64,000 nt of DNA from Candidatus Gastranaerophilales bacterium (GCA_944325155.1 CALUYY010000009.1:23531-87530), one strand, 5' to 3'; positions 50,710 to 61,565 are shown, counted from the stretch's first letter. Numbers and translations are program-made. The notes: generated by a model not told the origin, from the sequence alone.

Positions 50710-53517
50710 ATGGAAGAAACAAAGAAAAAAGAGTTTAAAGATACGCTTAATTTACCGCAGACAACACTTGCAATGAGAGCAAACGCAACGGTCAGAGAAA
50801 TTGAAATTCAAAAATTCTGGGAAGAAAATAAAATTTATGAAAAAAATATTGAAAATAAAAATAAATCAAACTCTTTTGTTTTGCATGACGGACCGCCTTA
50901 TTTAAGCAGCGAAAAAATCCATGTGGGAACGGCATTAAATAAAATTTTAAAAGATATCATCATTAAATATAAATCCCAAAAAGGTTTTTATGCTCCGTAC
51001 GTTCCGGGGTATGACGGGCATGGGCTTCCGATTGAAAATAAGGTTGTAAAAAATATAAAAGGCGGAAGAAACGCCGTTACCCCTTTTGAATTAAGAAAAT
51101 TATGCAGAGAATTTGCCGCAAAAAGTTTAAAGGGGCAAGAAGCCGAATTTAAACGCCTCGGTGTTTTCGGGGATTGGGAACATCCTTATTTAACGATTGC
51201 ACCCGATTATGAAGCGGAACAGGTGAGAGTTTTCGGGGAGATGTATAAAAAAGGATATATTGAAAAAGGGTTAAAACCCGTATATTGGTGCGCTTCCTGT
51301 GAAACGGCGCTTGCCGAAGCAGAGGTTGAATATCAAGATATTACATCCGATTCAATATATGTTAAATTTGAAATCAGCGATAAAGACGATTTTTATAAAG
51401 CATTTAACGTTGAAAAAAGAAAAGAAACACCCTATATGGTTATTTGGACCACAACCCCGTGGACAATTCCTTCTAACCTTGCAATAAGTCTGCATCCCGA
51501 TTTTGAATACGGGTTATATAAAATAAATAACGAATTATATGTTATTGCGATTGATTTATTTAAAAACTTTGTCTCGGACATTGAAAAAGAAGAAAGTGAT
51601 TTTGAATTAATTTCAAAAACAAAAGGTAAAAATTTAGAAAACCTTGAAGCAAAACATCCTGTTTTGGATAAGTTTTCAAGAATAATTTTAGGTGAACACG
51701 TTACGCTGGATGCAGGTACCGGTGCGGTTCATACGGCACCCGGGCACGGGCTTGAGGACTGGGAAGTTTGTCAGAAATATAATATTGAAACATTTTCACC
51801 GCTTGACGGCAGAGGAAGATGGACAAAAGATGTACCCGAACTTCAAGGCGTATTTTACGAAGAAGGAAATAAAATCGTAATTGAAAAATTGGAAAATTCG
51901 GGCGCACTGATTAAAAAAACACCGATTACCCACAGTTATCCGCACTGCTGGAGATGTAAAAACCCCGTTATCTACCGTGCAACGCCCCAATGGTTTGTAA
52001 AGGTTGATAAATTCAGAAATGAAGCATTAAATGCAATTAAAAACGTTAAATGGATACCATCGGGCGGCGAAGCAAGAATTTCCAATATGGTTCAAAACAG
52101 AACCGACTGGTGTATCTCAAGACAAAGAGCATGGGGGGTTCCCATTCCGGTATTTTATTGCGAAGAATGCAATGAAGTCATTGTTTGTGATGAAACAATC
52201 GAAAACGTTGCAAAAATTTTTGAAAAAGAATCTTCTGACGCCTGGGTAAAATACGAAGCAAAAGAACTTTTGCCCGAAGGGTTTAAGTGCCCCAAATGCG
52301 GATGTACTCATTTCACAAAAGAAAATGACATTATGGATGTCTGGTTTGATTCGGGTGTAAGCTGGAGAAGCGTTGTTGAAAAAAGATGTGAAGAATTGGG
52401 AAAAGTTCCCGTTGATATGTATCTTGAAGGGTCCGATCAGCACAGGGGCTGGTTCCAGTCATCGCTGTTAACCGCCGTTGCAACAAAGGGAACGGCGCCA
52501 TATAAACAGGTTTTAACCCACGGGTTTGTATTCGGTGAAGACGGAAGAAAAATGTCAAAATCTTTAGGCAACTATATAAGACCCGATGATATCATTAAAA
52601 ACTACGGCGCCGACATTTTAAGATTATGGGCGGCAAGCGTTGATTACAGAAATGATACCAAAATAGGCGATAATATCATAAAACAATTGTCCGAAGTCTT
52701 TAAGAAAACAAGAAACACCGCAAGATTTCTTCTGGGCAACCTGTTTGATTTTGACCCGAAAACGGATTACGTTAAATATGAAGATTTAAAATCAATCGAT
52801 AAATTTGCGCTTTCAAAATTAAACAAACTTATAAGAAACGTTGACGGCGCATTTGAAGCCTATGAATTTTATAAATATTTTCAATATCTTCAAAACTTTG
52901 CAACGGTTGATTTAAGCAGTTTTTACCTTGATATTATAAAAGACAGATTATATACCCAGGGCAAAAAATCTCTTTCAAGAAGGGCGGCCCAGACCGTTAT
53001 GTTTGAGATATTGCAAACGCTTGTAAGACTTCTGGTTCCCGTTATGCCTCATCAGGCGGAAGATATATGGCTGAATACGCCCGAGTGCCAAAAAGATAAT
53101 TTGGAAAGCATTATTTTATCTTCATGGCCAAAGGTAAATCCTTCCTGGGATAATGAAAAACTTGAAGAAGAATACGGTGTTTTATTAAAGGCAAGAGATG
53201 TTGTCCAAAAAGCAATTGAGCCGTTAAGAAGCTCAAACGATAAAATAATCGGAAGCTCTCTTGAAGCTGATATTTTAATTTCAGGCAATAATGAAGAAAT
53301 TTTGGATAAATATAAAGACGAACTTTCCGATTTATTTATTGTTTCTCATTGTTATGTAAAAGAAAAAGAAGGGTTTAATTCAATTTTTGAATTTGATTTA
53401 GAAGGATACAAAGTTAAAATTCAAAAAGCCGAAGGGCAAAAATGCCAAAGATGCTGGAAATACAGAGAATTAAACGAAGATAACATCTGCATGGACTGTG
53501 AAGACGCAATTAAATAA
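50710..53517 (+). CDS. ileS: Isoleucyl-tRNA synthetase
   Basis: The 935-residue class I synthetase has the HIGH-type motif as HVGTALNK (in PYLSSEKIHVGTALNK), the CP1 editing domain (WTTTPWTIPSNLAIS, GTGAVHTAPGHG), KMSKS in GRKMSKSLGNYIRP, a helical anticodon domain, and a C-terminal zinc finger (CQRCWKY...CMDC). Normal length for the bacterial type. A GNAT gene starts within its last 20 bases. Confidence 0.96.
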   Translation: MEETKKKEFKDTLNLPQTTLAMRANATVREIEIQKFWEENKIYEKNIENKNKSNSFVLHDGPPYLSSEKIHVGTALNKILKDIIIKYKSQKGFYAPYVPGYDGHGLPIENKVVKNIKGGRNAVTPFELRKLCREFAAKSLKGQEAEFKRLGVFGDWEHPYLTIAPDYEAEQVRVFGEMYKKGYIEKGLKPVYWCASCETALAEAEVEYQDITSDSIYVKFEISDKDDFYKAFNVEKRKETPYMVIWTTTPWTIPSNLAISLHPDFEYGLYKINNELYVIAIDLFKNFVSDIEKEESDFELISKTKGKNLENLEAKHPVLDKFSRIILGEHVTLDAGTGAVHTAPGHGLEDWEVCQKYNIETFSPLDGRGRWTKDVPELQGVFYEEGNKIVIEKLENSGALIKKTPITHSYPHCWRCKNPVIYRATPQWFVKVDKFRNEALNAIKNVKWIPSGGEARISNMVQNRTDWCISRQRAWGVPIPVFYCEECNEVIVCDETIENVAKIFEKESSDAWVKYEAKELLPEGFKCPKCGCTHFTKENDIMDVWFDSGVSWRSVVEKRCEELGKVPVDMYLEGSDQHRGWFQSSLLTAVATKGTAPYKQVLTHGFVFGEDGRKMSKSLGNYIRPDDIIKNYGADILRLWAASVDYRNDTKIGDNIIKQLSEVFKKTRNTARFLLGNLFDFDPKTDYVKYEDLKSIDKFALSKLNKLIRNVDGAFEAYEFYKYFQYLQNFATVDLSSFYLDIIKDRLYTQGKKSLSRRAAQTVMFEILQTLVRLLVPVMPHQAEDIWLNTPECQKDNLESIILSSWPKVNPSWDNEKLEEEYGVLLKARDVVQKAIEPLRSSNDKIIGSSLEADILISGNNEEILDKYKDELSDLFIVSHCYVKEKEGFNSIFEFDLEGYKVKIQKAEGQKCQRCWKYRELNEDNICMDCEDAIK

Positions 53518-54079
53518 ATTATCAAAAATTTTAAAAGAGGAATTTGCCCCCGTTTATAGTGATATGACGGGGCAATTTCCCGTTGAAGAACTAAAAACTT
53601 ATGAACACTTTTTAAAATATTTTGATAATGACAATTATTGTTTTTATATGGCGGATGATATCGGATATATTTTATTTGCAAACATTGATAATTATATTTG
53701 GGTTGATTATCTTGCGGTTTTTGAAAAATACCGTTCAATGGGCTTTGGCTCTAAAATTTTGGATTTAATAAAAAAAGAATTTAAAAATTATAACGGCATA
53801 TTTTTTGAAGTTGAAAAAGTTGATGAAAATAAAATAAATACGATAAAAAGAAAAAATTTTTATATAAAAAACGATGTTTATCCGATTGATAATATTGAAT
53901 ATTATTATCCTAACAATGAGGGCGGATTATTAATGGATTTATATTACCACGGAATAAATAATAAAAATCCGGATAAAGACATAATAAAAAAAGTTATATA
54001 TGATGTTTTTAAAACAATACATTTTGATTTGGATGATGTTGATAAAATTTATTCAAAAATAAAATTTAAGGGAGAATAA
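53498..54079 (+). CDS. GNAT-family N-acetyltransferase
   Basis: A 193-residue protein with the GNAT core WVDYLAVFEKYRSMGFGSKILDLIKKEF, where RSMGFG is the acetyl-CoA pyrophosphate loop, preceded by two strands (YCFYMADDIGYILFANID). The substrate cannot be deduced. The last 60 residues are Asn/Asp/Lys-rich helices without match. It overlaps the ileS end by 20 bases, and its stop lies in the loop of a terminator. Confidence 0.75.
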   Translation: MKTQLNKLSKILKEEFAPVYSDMTGQFPVEELKTYEHFLKYFDNDNYCFYMADDIGYILFANIDNYIWVDYLAVFEKYRSMGFGSKILDLIKKEFKNYNGIFFEVEKVDENKINTIKRKNFYIKNDVYPIDNIEYYYPNNEGGLLMDLYYHGINNKNPDKDIIKKVIYDVFKTIHFDLDDVDKIYSKIKFKGE

Positions 54080-54093
54080 CTTCTCCCTTTTTT
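54068..54093. terminator. Terminator overlapping the GNAT stop, between it and typA
   Basis: AAGGGAGAA, loop TAAC (which contains the stop codon) and TTCTCCCTT, followed by a T-tract, lie between convergent genes. Confidence 0.85.
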
Positions 54094-54095
54094 AT

Positions 54096-55886
54096 TTATC
54101 TTATTCTTGTTAAATCGGCCTTTCTTATTCTTACGTTTTTAGGCGTTACTTCAACAAGTTCATCATCTCCTATATATTCAAGGCAATCTTCAAGGCTCAT
54201 AATTCTCGGCGATTGCAGAGTTACCATAACATCGGCGGTTGCCGATCTCATATTGGTTAATTTTTTTGTTTTACAGATATTAACCGCAATATCCTGCGGG
54301 CGGTTGCATTCGCCTATAATCATGCCCTTATATACTTTTGTTTTAGGCGTTACAAAAAATACGCCCCTGTCTTCAAACTGATGAAGCGCATAAGGGATTG
54401 CTTCGCCGTCTTCAAAAGCAATTAAAGAACCGCTTCTTTGGCGCTGCATATCGCCTGCGTACGGCGCATACTTTTCAAAAGTATGATACATAATCCCTTC
54501 GCCTTTTGTCATTCTGATGAATTCAGACCTGAAGCCGATTAAACCTCTTGCGGGGATTGAAAAGTCAATGTTTGTTCTTTTTAATCCCGTTTCCATATTT
54601 TGCATCTGCCCTTTTCTGTTTGAAATTCTTTCAATAACGGAGCCTGTATATTCATCCGGAACATCAACGATTAAGTTTTCATAAGGTTCCAACAATTCGC
54701 CTTCGGAATCTTTTTTATAGATAACTTCCGGTTTTGAAACCTGAAACTCGTAACCTTCTCTTCTCATTTGTTCGATTAAAATCGATAAATGCAGTTCGCC
54801 TCTGCCCGATACTTTGAAAACATCCGTTGAATCGGTGTCTTCAACACGGAGAGAAACATTTTTTTCAAGTTCTAAGTATAATCTTTTTCTTAACTGCCGG
54901 CTTGTAACAAATTTTCCTTCGGTGCCCGCAAAAGGTGAGTCGTTAACGGAAAAATTCATCTGCAGTGTGGGTTCGTCAATATGAATCAAAGGAAGCGCAA
55001 CGGGGTTTACAACGGAAGACAGAGTTTCTCCGATTTGAATGTCGGAAAAACCCGCAACACCCACGATGTCGCCTGATTCCGCTTCATTGATTTCAACGCG
55101 CCCCAAATCTTTAAAACCGTATAGTTTTGTGATTTTACCTTTTTGATAACTTCCGTCGGATTTAATCAGAGTAACGGTTTCCTGAGATTTCATTTTGCCG
55201 TTGATTATTCTTCCGATTACGATTCTTCCTACGTATTCGTTATAGTCAAGCGTTGTTGCCTGAAATTGAAGTGTGGCTTCATCATCGCCTTCGGGCGGCT
55301 GAATGTTTTCCAAGATACAATCCAACAGAGGGATTATATTATCCGAGTTATCGTTTAATTCTTTTTTTGCAAACCCGTGGAGAGAACTTGCATAAATAAT
55401 CGGAAAATCGATTAAATCTTCTCTGTCCGTGAGTTCCGTAAAAAGGTCAAAAACTTTATCAATTGTACCGTTGGGGTCGGCGCCCGGTTTATCTATTTTA
55501 TTTACGACAAGAATTATTTTAAGCCCGAGTTCAAGCGCTTTTGATAAAACAAATCTTGTCTGGGGCATGGGTCCTTCCTGTGCGTCAACAATTAAAAGAG
55601 CGCCGTCCACCATTCCCAAAACCCTCTCGACTTCGCCGCCGAAGTCTGCGTGGCCGGGGGTATCAACTATATTGATTTTAACCCCTTTATATTGAACGGA
55701 GACATTTTTGGATAAGATTGTTATCCCTCTTTCTCTTTCAATGTCGTTATTATCAAGAACGCATTCTACCTGCTGCTGGTGTTCCTTAAAAACGCCCGTT
55801 TGTCTTAAAAAGCAGTCAACAAGTGTTGTTTTGCCATGGTCAACGTGCGCTATGATTGCTATATTTCTTATATTTTTCTTTCTCAT
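54096..55886 (-). CDS. typA: Ribosome-associated GTPase TypA/BipA
   Basis: A translational GTPase related to EF-G that helps ribosome assembly and stress adaptation. The 596-residue protein has G1 AHVDHGKTTLVD, the switch RGITILSKNV, DTPGHADFGGEVER, NKIDKPGADP, a domain II and III set, and the specific C-terminal domain with MTKGEGIMYHTFEKYAPY. Length is normal. Preceded by AATTAACAAC without strong Shine-Dalgarno. Confidence 0.95.
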   Translation of the reverse strand: MRKKNIRNIAIIAHVDHGKTTLVDCFLRQTGVFKEHQQQVECVLDNNDIERERGITILSKNVSVQYKGVKINIVDTPGHADFGGEVERVLGMVDGALLIVDAQEGPMPQTRFVLSKALELGLKIILVVNKIDKPGADPNGTIDKVFDLFTELTDREDLIDFPIIYASSLHGFAKKELNDNSDNIIPLLDCILENIQPPEGDDEATLQFQATTLDYNEYVGRIVIGRIINGKMKSQETVTLIKSDGSYQKGKITKLYGFKDLGRVEINEAESGDIVGVAGFSDIQIGETLSSVVNPVALPLIHIDEPTLQMNFSVNDSPFAGTEGKFVTSRQLRKRLYLELEKNVSLRVEDTDSTDVFKVSGRGELHLSILIEQMRREGYEFQVSKPEVIYKKDSEGELLEPYENLIVDVPDEYTGSVIERISNRKGQMQNMETGLKRTNIDFSIPARGLIGFRSEFIRMTKGEGIMYHTFEKYAPYAGDMQRQRSGSLIAFEDGEAIPYALHQFEDRGVFFVTPKTKVYKGMIIGECNRPQDIAVNICKTKKLTNMRSATADVMVTLQSPRIMSLEDCLEYIGDDELVEVTPKNVRIRKADLTRIR

Positions 55887-55939
55887 TGTTGTTAATTTTC
55901 CCGATAGTTTTACTAAAATATTTTATAACAAAAATATTT

Positions 55940-56527
55940 TTATATTTCTAACGTTTCTTTTTTGCTTGTACAGCCGTTTTCATCCGAATGAAAATAACGG
56001 TATTCGATTTTATTTATTTTACCGTTTGGACCTTTCAGAAATCTTAAGTATGAATGAGGTTTTCCGTTTTCGCCGTTTTCCGTCATTGAAACAAGCGCTT
56101 TATCTCTTCTTATGTAAATATTTTGTTTGTTTATTTTGTATAAAGTTTGGCTTGATAATTCAACCTGCTCGCTTGCGCTCATGGAAGAATCGGGACCTTT
56201 TTCATATCTTTTTTCTAAAATTGCCCGTTCTTTTCTTGCGTGCGCTTCAATATCTTTTGCTTTTTTGACATCGGGGCCCGTGAATAAATAAAGATTCCCT
56301 TCTATTCTTCTTGTATAAACCCCGGTTTTTTTGTCGTAATCGCCTAATTGCGCACGAAGAAAATCACCGGCTTTTCTTGAAGTTTCTCTGTCATAGATTG
56401 AATTTACATTGCCTTTTATTGTATCGACGACAGCCATTGAAGCGCTGTCGAATTTAGTGTCTTTAAAATTCCAAAAAGGATTGGTTTCAGAATCTATTTT
56501 TATTGCTCTTTTAAATGATATTTCCAT
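55940..56527 (-). CDS. Hypothetical protein, 195 aa
   Basis: Begins MEISFKRAIKIDSETNPFWN. No signal peptide or membrane segment is present; the composition is charged with a central helix (VKKAKDIEAHARKERAILEKRY) and a beta-rich C-terminus. The ATG at 56527 follows a weak GAGAG; a longer frame to 56551 has no better site. I do not recognise a family. It sits alone between typA and glyA. Confidence 0.55.
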   Translation of the reverse strand: MEISFKRAIKIDSETNPFWNFKDTKFDSASMAVVDTIKGNVNSIYDRETSRKAGDFLRAQLGDYDKKTGVYTRRIEGNLYLFTGPDVKKAKDIEAHARKERAILEKRYEKGPDSSMSASEQVELSSQTLYKINKQNIYIRRDKALVSMTENGENGKPHSYLRFLKGPNGKINKIEYRYFHSDENGCTSKKETLEI

Positions 56528-56588
56528 AAAATTTCTCTCTCTGCCCTGCATAAAACACGTAAATATTATCTTTTGTTTACTTTACTAT

Positions 56589-56623
56589 TAAGTCTTTTAA
56601 AAGTAAAATTAAAAAAAGACTTA
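56589..56623 (+). promoter_or_regulatory. 10-bp inverted repeat in the glyA leader
   Basis: TAAGTCTTTT (56589-56598) and AAAAGACTTA (56614-56623) form a perfect inverted repeat with a 15-base loop, ending 4 bases before the Shine-Dalgarno GGAGGGGG of glyA. It could be an mRNA hairpin or a protein-binding dyad. Confidence 0.4.
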
Positions 56624-56639
56624 AACCGGAGGGGGAATA

Positions 56640-57893
56640 ATGGAACTTGATGTTATAAGAAAAGAAGATATTGAAGTTGCAAATTATATTGAAGCGGAAT
56701 TAAAAAGACAGCAAAATACGATTGAATTAATTGCAAGCGAAAATTTTACTTCGCCTGCGGTTATGGCAGCACAGGGAAGCGTTTTAACAAATAAATATGC
56801 CGAAGGAAAGCCCTATAAAAGATTTTATAACGGGTGCGAAAACGTTGATAAAATTGAAGAGTTGGCAATTGAAAGATGCAAAAAACTTTTTAATTGCGAT
56901 CATTGTAATGTTCAGCCGCATTCGGGGGCGCAGGCTAATATGGCCGTGTTTTTATATGCGCTGAAGCCGGGAGATACGGTTTTAGGTATGGATTTATCAA
57001 ACGGAGGGCACTTAACCCACGGCTCACCCGTTAATTTTTCGGGGTTATATTTTAACATTGTAAGCTACGGAGTCAATGAAAACGGCGAGATTGATTATGA
57101 CGAGCTTGAAAAAACCGCTCTTGAAGCAAAACCTAAATTAATAATAGCGGGCGCAAGCAACTATTCTAAAATTATTGATTTTAAAAGATTTAAAGAAATC
57201 GCAGATAAAGCCGGTGCATATTTGATGGCAGATATTGCACATATTGCCGCACTTGTTGCTGCGGGAGTTCACCCGAGCCCCGTTCCTTATGCGGATTTTG
57301 TTACGACGACAACTCATAAAACCCTAAGAGGCCCGAGAGGCGGTATAATTATGTGCAAAGAATGCCACGCACAAGGCATAGATAAGGCTGTGTTTCCGGG
57401 GGTTCAAGGCGGGCCTTTGGAACATGTTATAGCGGCAAAAGCGGTGGCGCTAAAAGAAGCTCTGCAGCCTGAATTTAGAGAATATGCAAATCAGATAATA
57501 AAAAATGCAAAAGTATTGGCTGAAACCCTTATGAGTGAAGGAATAGATATAGTAGGCAACGGCACTCAAAATCACCTTATGACGGTTAATTTAATTAAAC
57601 TTGATAAAACGGGAAAAGAGGTTGCGAATGAACTTGAAGAAATCGGAATTACGGCAAATAAAAACACCGTTCCAAACGACCCTAAATCGCCTTTTGTAAC
57701 ATCGGGCGTCAGAATAGGGGTTCCCGCCGCAACAACAAGAGGCTTTAAGGAAAAAGAAATGGTTGAAATCGGAAAAATTATTGCCGATTGTATTTTAAAA
57801 AGAGATACAAAAGAACATTTAAGACAAAAAACTCTAAAATTATGTTCCGATTTTCCCTTGTATCCCGAATTAAATCAATTATGCAGTTTATAA
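56640..57893 (+). CDS. glyA: Serine hydroxymethyltransferase
   Basis: It interconverts serine and glycine with tetrahydrofolate. The 417-residue protein has [47 protein letters not shown] and the PLP-lysine Lys227 in [13 protein letters not shown]. It follows a very strong Shine-Dalgarno and a hairpin in the leader, and is closed by a symmetrical terminator. Confidence 0.96.
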   Translation: MELDVIRKEDIEVANYIEAELKRQQNTIELIASENFTSPAVMAAQGSVLTNKYAEGKPYKRFYNGCENVDKIEELAIERCKKLFNCDHCNVQPHSGAQANMAVFLYALKPGDTVLGMDLSNGGHLTHGSPVNFSGLYFNIVSYGVNENGEIDYDELEKTALEAKPKLIIAGASNYSKIIDFKRFKEIADKAGAYLMADIAHIAALVAAGVHPSPVPYADFVTTTTHKTLRGPRGGIIMCKECHAQGIDKAVFPGVQGGPLEHVIAAKAVALKEALQPEFREYANQIIKNAKVLAETLMSEGIDIVGNGTQNHLMTVNLIKLDKTGKEVANELEEIGITANKNTVPNDPKSPFVTSGVRIGVPAATTRGFKEKEMVEIGKIIADCILKRDTKEHLRQKTLKLCSDFPLYPELNQLCSL

Positions 57894-57894
57894 T

Positions 57895-57918
57895 AAAAAG
57901 GGGCTTAAGCCCCTTTTT
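57895..57918. terminator. Bidirectional terminator after glyA
   Basis: Perfect 24-base palindrome AAAAAGGGGCTT plus complement lies between glyA and the convergent glycosyltransferase gene. Confidence 0.9.
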
Positions 57919-58822
57919 ATTTTGCGTATAAAAAGGTTTTAAGCCTTTTTAATCTTATTAAAAATTTTCCTTTAAGATATTCGATATAAGGGAATTTAGA
58001 ATTAAATATATCCGAATATTTTTTTAAGATTTCTTTTTTTAGGGGTTTATCCGCTCCGGAGTATAAAAAATCAAGCGAAATTAAACTTCTTTTTTTAATT
58101 AATTTAAAATAATAATTATAATTTTTATTGCTTAAAATTAAATTGAGGCATTTTTTATAAATATCAAGTTCCAAGGTGTCTGAGATTGTTATTTTTTTAT
58201 GGGAAATTGAATCATCTCTTATTGTGCAATGATAAATTCCTTTGTTTGAATATGCGATTTTATTTGTTAAAAAGGCCGATAAAAAAGCGGGATAGATATC
58301 TTCGCCCCTTGTTAAATCGAATTTTATGCCGTTTTTAATTAAAAATTCTTTTTTGAAAATTTTTGCCCAGGGAGCCGTTCTTTGAACAAAGATAATTTCT
58401 TTTAAATCATCCGGGGCTAAAAGGTGAATTTTTGATTTATTTTTTTTATGGTTTTCAATTTTTAAATTAACCGCAATATCATAATCGTTTTCAATTATTG
58501 CGTTATATAAATTTAAAAAATAATCATTTGATATATAATCATCATTATCTGTAAAACCTATATATTTCCCTTTTGCAGATAATATGCCCTTATTTCTTGA
58601 GGCTCCCGCACCTTCATTTTTTTCATTATTTATTAATATTATTCTTTTATCTTTTTTTTCATAATCTTTTAAAATTGATAAAGTTTCATCGTCTGAATTA
58701 TCGTTAATTAAAATAATTTCGATATCATTAAGCTTTTGATTTATCAGGCTTTCAAGACATCTTTTTATATAATCTTTTGCGTTATAAACGGGGATAATTA
58801 CGGATAAAAGCGGAGTTTCCAT
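57917..58822 (-). CDS. Family 2 glycosyltransferase
   Basis: The 301-residue protein has the GT2 start LLSVIIPVYNAKDYIKRCLESLINQ, the nucleotide-binding IILINDNSDDETLSIL, GAGASRNKGILSAKGKYIGFTDNDDYIS (DxD = DND), and a catalytic-type TRGEDIYPAF. It transfers a sugar to an envelope or capsular glycan; donor and acceptor are unknown. It is 10 bases downstream of the RgpF-like gene and probably in its operon. Confidence 0.88.
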   Translation of the reverse strand: METPLLSVIIPVYNAKDYIKRCLESLINQKLNDIEIILINDNSDDETLSILKDYEKKDKRIILINNEKNEGAGASRNKGILSAKGKYIGFTDNDDYISNDYFLNLYNAIIENDYDIAVNLKIENHKKNKSKIHLLAPDDLKEIIFVQRTAPWAKIFKKEFLIKNGIKFDLTRGEDIYPAFLSAFLTNKIAYSNKGIYHCTIRDDSISHKKITISDTLELDIYKKCLNLILSNKNYNYYFKLIKKRSLISLDFLYSGADKPLKKEILKKYSDIFNSKFPYIEYLKGKFLIRLKRLKTFLYAK

Positions 58823-58832
58823 TGGTTAAATC

Positions 58833-60476
58833 CTATTTTATTATTTTATTTATTTTTGACGCTATTTTGGAAAAGAATTTGTTTTGGTTCATTAAAAGAT
58901 ATTCCAAATTATCCGAATAAATTTTAATTTCATCAATTGAAGAAACATTCCCTTCCAAAAAGCCGTATTTCTGGTTAAGAAGGGAAAAAATTATACCTTT
59001 ATTTAAATTGTTATCCTGCTCAAAATCAATAACATCATTTATTTTGCCGATTGATTCCGTTTTAATCCAAAAAGCGTTATGAAGAAGGTTAAGATATTTG
59101 GGATTAATTTTTAAATTGATGTCCATTTTTTTCATAAAATCCAAAATATCATTTTTCTTAATTTGAATTGAAGGCTTGTTTAGATATATAAGAGGGAATA
59201 AAACCCCGATATAAGGATTTTTTTCAAAGGTTGTAATTATATTGTTTATATAAATTCTGTTTTTGATTAAAGAATTTAAAAGATATTTAAGATAATCGAT
59301 TTTTTGAATTTTATTCAACCCGAAAAAGTCTTTTTCTTCCGGTAAAAACATGCATATTGCATTATATTTTCTTGATAGTTCTTTTATTTGTTTAAAATAG
59401 CTTGTGTTATTATTAAGCAGATTTATTTTTAATTTGTCTTTTTTGTATAAATTGTTTTTTTCGATTGCATAAATATCAATTAAGCCGAACGCACCTTCAA
59501 GATATGTTTTAATAATTTCAAAATATTCATCATTTATATAATTAAAAATGAAAGCGGATTTTTGGGTTTGAAATTTTTCTCTTGTTTTGTCGGATAAAAC
59601 AAAATTTAAATGAAGAAATTTTTTAATTTCATCGGTTGAATAAATTGAGGCGATTTCATTTGTGATTAAATTAATGTCATATTTTGTTTCATTTTTAATA
59701 TAGTTAAAAAGTTCTTCCGTTTTATTCGGATATGATTCTTTTAAATTAAGGTCGTATCTTTCGCCGAAAGCCGTTTTTTTAATCAGGGGAACTTTATATT
59801 TTTCGGCCATAATATTGCTTAAATATTGATGATAATTATCTATACCGAATTCAAGAACCTCATCGGGTGCAAAAACCGAATATTTAAACCCCATATTTTT
59901 GAAATATTCCGTAAAATTGACTTCCAGAAAACCTATTGCTTCCTTTTTGTTTTTAATTTTTCTTAAATTTTCAAAATAATTTTTAAACCTCGGGTCTAAA
60001 AACATTGATTTTCTAAACACGAGAAAATAAGACTGGATATGTTCTTTTATTTTGGTTTCAAAGTTAAATCTAATGACGTTTTGTTTTATTGAAGGGTGTT
60101 TTGTAATTCCCCAAAAATCGCACTCTTTTTTTTGCATTTCATCAAAAAGATTTTTAAAGGGAAATAAAGGCCCGAAGGTGCTTGAATTACAGAGTATTAA
60201 TTCATCGCACTTTGAAAGTTTATCGTTGCTTATACTTAAAATTCCTTTTCTGTATCCGAAAAAATCATATCCTTTATTTTCTCTTTCAAGGACGGCCAAA
60301 TTCAGGTTATATAACTTTTCCTTTTCTTTTTCGTCAAATTTTCCGTTTAAAACAACAATAATTTCATCCGTTATTTCTTTTAAAGATGACAAATAATAAA
60401 GCGCATAATTTGACACTTTATTCAAAACGTTATGATAAACGTATATTGCAATTCTTCTTTTCGGTTTAATTACCAT
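58833..60476 (-). CDS. RgpF-like rhamnan synthesis family protein
   Basis: The 547-residue protein matches the rhamnan-synthesis F (RgpF) domain: RRIAIYVYHNVLNKVSNYALYYLSSL, EIIVVLNG, NKGYDFFGYRKGIL, DELILCNSSTFGPLFPF, CDFWGITKHP, HIQSYFLVFRKSMF and VNFTEYFKNMGF. RgpF proteins work in polysaccharide assembly, often rhamnose-containing. The C-terminal 250 residues are Asn/Lys/Ile-rich and less conserved. The rfbBA genes diverge from here, fitting a role in deoxyhexose glycans. Confidence 0.82.
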   Translation of the reverse strand: MVIKPKRRIAIYVYHNVLNKVSNYALYYLSSLKEITDEIIVVLNGKFDEKEKEKLYNLNLAVLERENKGYDFFGYRKGILSISNDKLSKCDELILCNSSTFGPLFPFKNLFDEMQKKECDFWGITKHPSIKQNVIRFNFETKIKEHIQSYFLVFRKSMFLDPRFKNYFENLRKIKNKKEAIGFLEVNFTEYFKNMGFKYSVFAPDEVLEFGIDNYHQYLSNIMAEKYKVPLIKKTAFGERYDLNLKESYPNKTEELFNYIKNETKYDINLITNEIASIYSTDEIKKFLHLNFVLSDKTREKFQTQKSAFIFNYINDEYFEIIKTYLEGAFGLIDIYAIEKNNLYKKDKLKINLLNNNTSYFKQIKELSRKYNAICMFLPEEKDFFGLNKIQKIDYLKYLLNSLIKNRIYINNIITTFEKNPYIGVLFPLIYLNKPSIQIKKNDILDFMKKMDINLKINPKYLNLLHNAFWIKTESIGKINDVIDFEQDNNLNKGIIFSLLNQKYGFLEGNVSSIDEIKIYSDNLEYLLMNQNKFFSKIASKINKIIK

Positions 60477-60584
60477 AAAATTATATTAACATATTTAGCC
60501 ATGACTTAACAAAAAAGTTGAAAGGCTTAAGATTTCATAGTAGCATTATTTTATTATATTGTTAAATTAAAGGTGTTTTAAAGG

Positions 60585-61565
60585 ATGAAATTACTTGTAA
60601 CGGGCGGAGCGGGGTTTATCGGAAGCTGTTTTATAAGACACGTTTTAGATAAACATGTTGAATATGAAATTATAAACCTTGATAAATTAACTTATGCGGG
60701 CAATATTGAAAACCTTAATGATGTAAAAGATGATAAAAGATATACCTTTATAAAGGGTGATATATGCGATAAAAATTTGGTCAACGAAATTATGGAAAAT
60801 GTTGACTGCGTTGTAAATTTTGCCGCAGAATCCCACGTAGACAGGTCTATTGAAGGCCCTGAAATTTTTATTGAAACAAATGTCAAAGGAACGCTAAATC
60901 TTCTGCAATCTGCCTTAAAAAATAAAATCCAAAGATATCTTCAGGTTTCAACGGATGAAGTTTACGGGTCATTGGGCAGTGAAGGATATTTTTATGAAAC
61001 AACGCCCCTGTCGCCAAACAGTCCGTATTCCGCAAGCAAGGCGGGGGCGGATATGCTTGTTCGGGCATATTTTGAAACGTACAAAATGCCCAATTTAATT
61101 ACAAGATGTTCGAATAATTACGGGCCTTACCAGTATCCGGAGAAATTAATTCCCTTTTTTATAACAAAACTTTTAAAGGGTGAAAAAGTTCCCGTATACG
61201 GAGACGGGCTTAATGTCAGAGACTGGCTTTATGTTTATGACCATTGCGAAGCGATAGATACCGTTTTAAACAAAGGAAGAGAAGGCGAAGTTTATAATAT
61301 AGGCGGGCACAACGAAAAAACAAACCTTGAAATTACAAAATTGATACTTGATACCATGGGAAAAGACGAAGGCTCGATTGAATATGTTAAAGACCGTTTG
61401 GGGCATGACAGAAGATATGCGATTGCAAACGATAAAATACAAAATGAATTGGGATGGGAGCCGAAGATTAAATTTGAAGACGGCATAAAGCTTACAATCG
61501 ACTGGTATTTAAAAAATCAAGCTTGGATTAACAACATTTTAGATAAACAAAAGGCGGTGTTATGA
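60585..61565 (+). CDS. rfbB: dTDP-glucose 4,6-dehydratase
   Basis: It makes dTDP-4-keto-6-deoxyglucose, the precursor of rhamnose and other deoxysugars. The 326-residue SDR protein has the NAD motif [36 protein letters not shown], the catalytic [20 protein letters not shown] and [13 protein letters not shown]. Overlaps rfbA by 4 bases. rfbC and rfbD are not seen, so the final sugar cannot be stated. Confidence 0.95.
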   Translation: MKLLVTGGAGFIGSCFIRHVLDKHVEYEIINLDKLTYAGNIENLNDVKDDKRYTFIKGDICDKNLVNEIMENVDCVVNFAAESHVDRSIEGPEIFIETNVKGTLNLLQSALKNKIQRYLQVSTDEVYGSLGSEGYFYETTPLSPNSPYSASKAGADMLVRAYFETYKMPNLITRCSNNYGPYQYPEKLIPFFITKLLKGEKVPVYGDGLNVRDWLYVYDHCEAIDTVLNKGREGEVYNIGGHNEKTNLEITKLILDTMGKDEGSIEYVKDRLGHDRRYAIANDKIQNELGWEPKIKFEDGIKLTIDWYLKNQAWINNILDKQKAVL

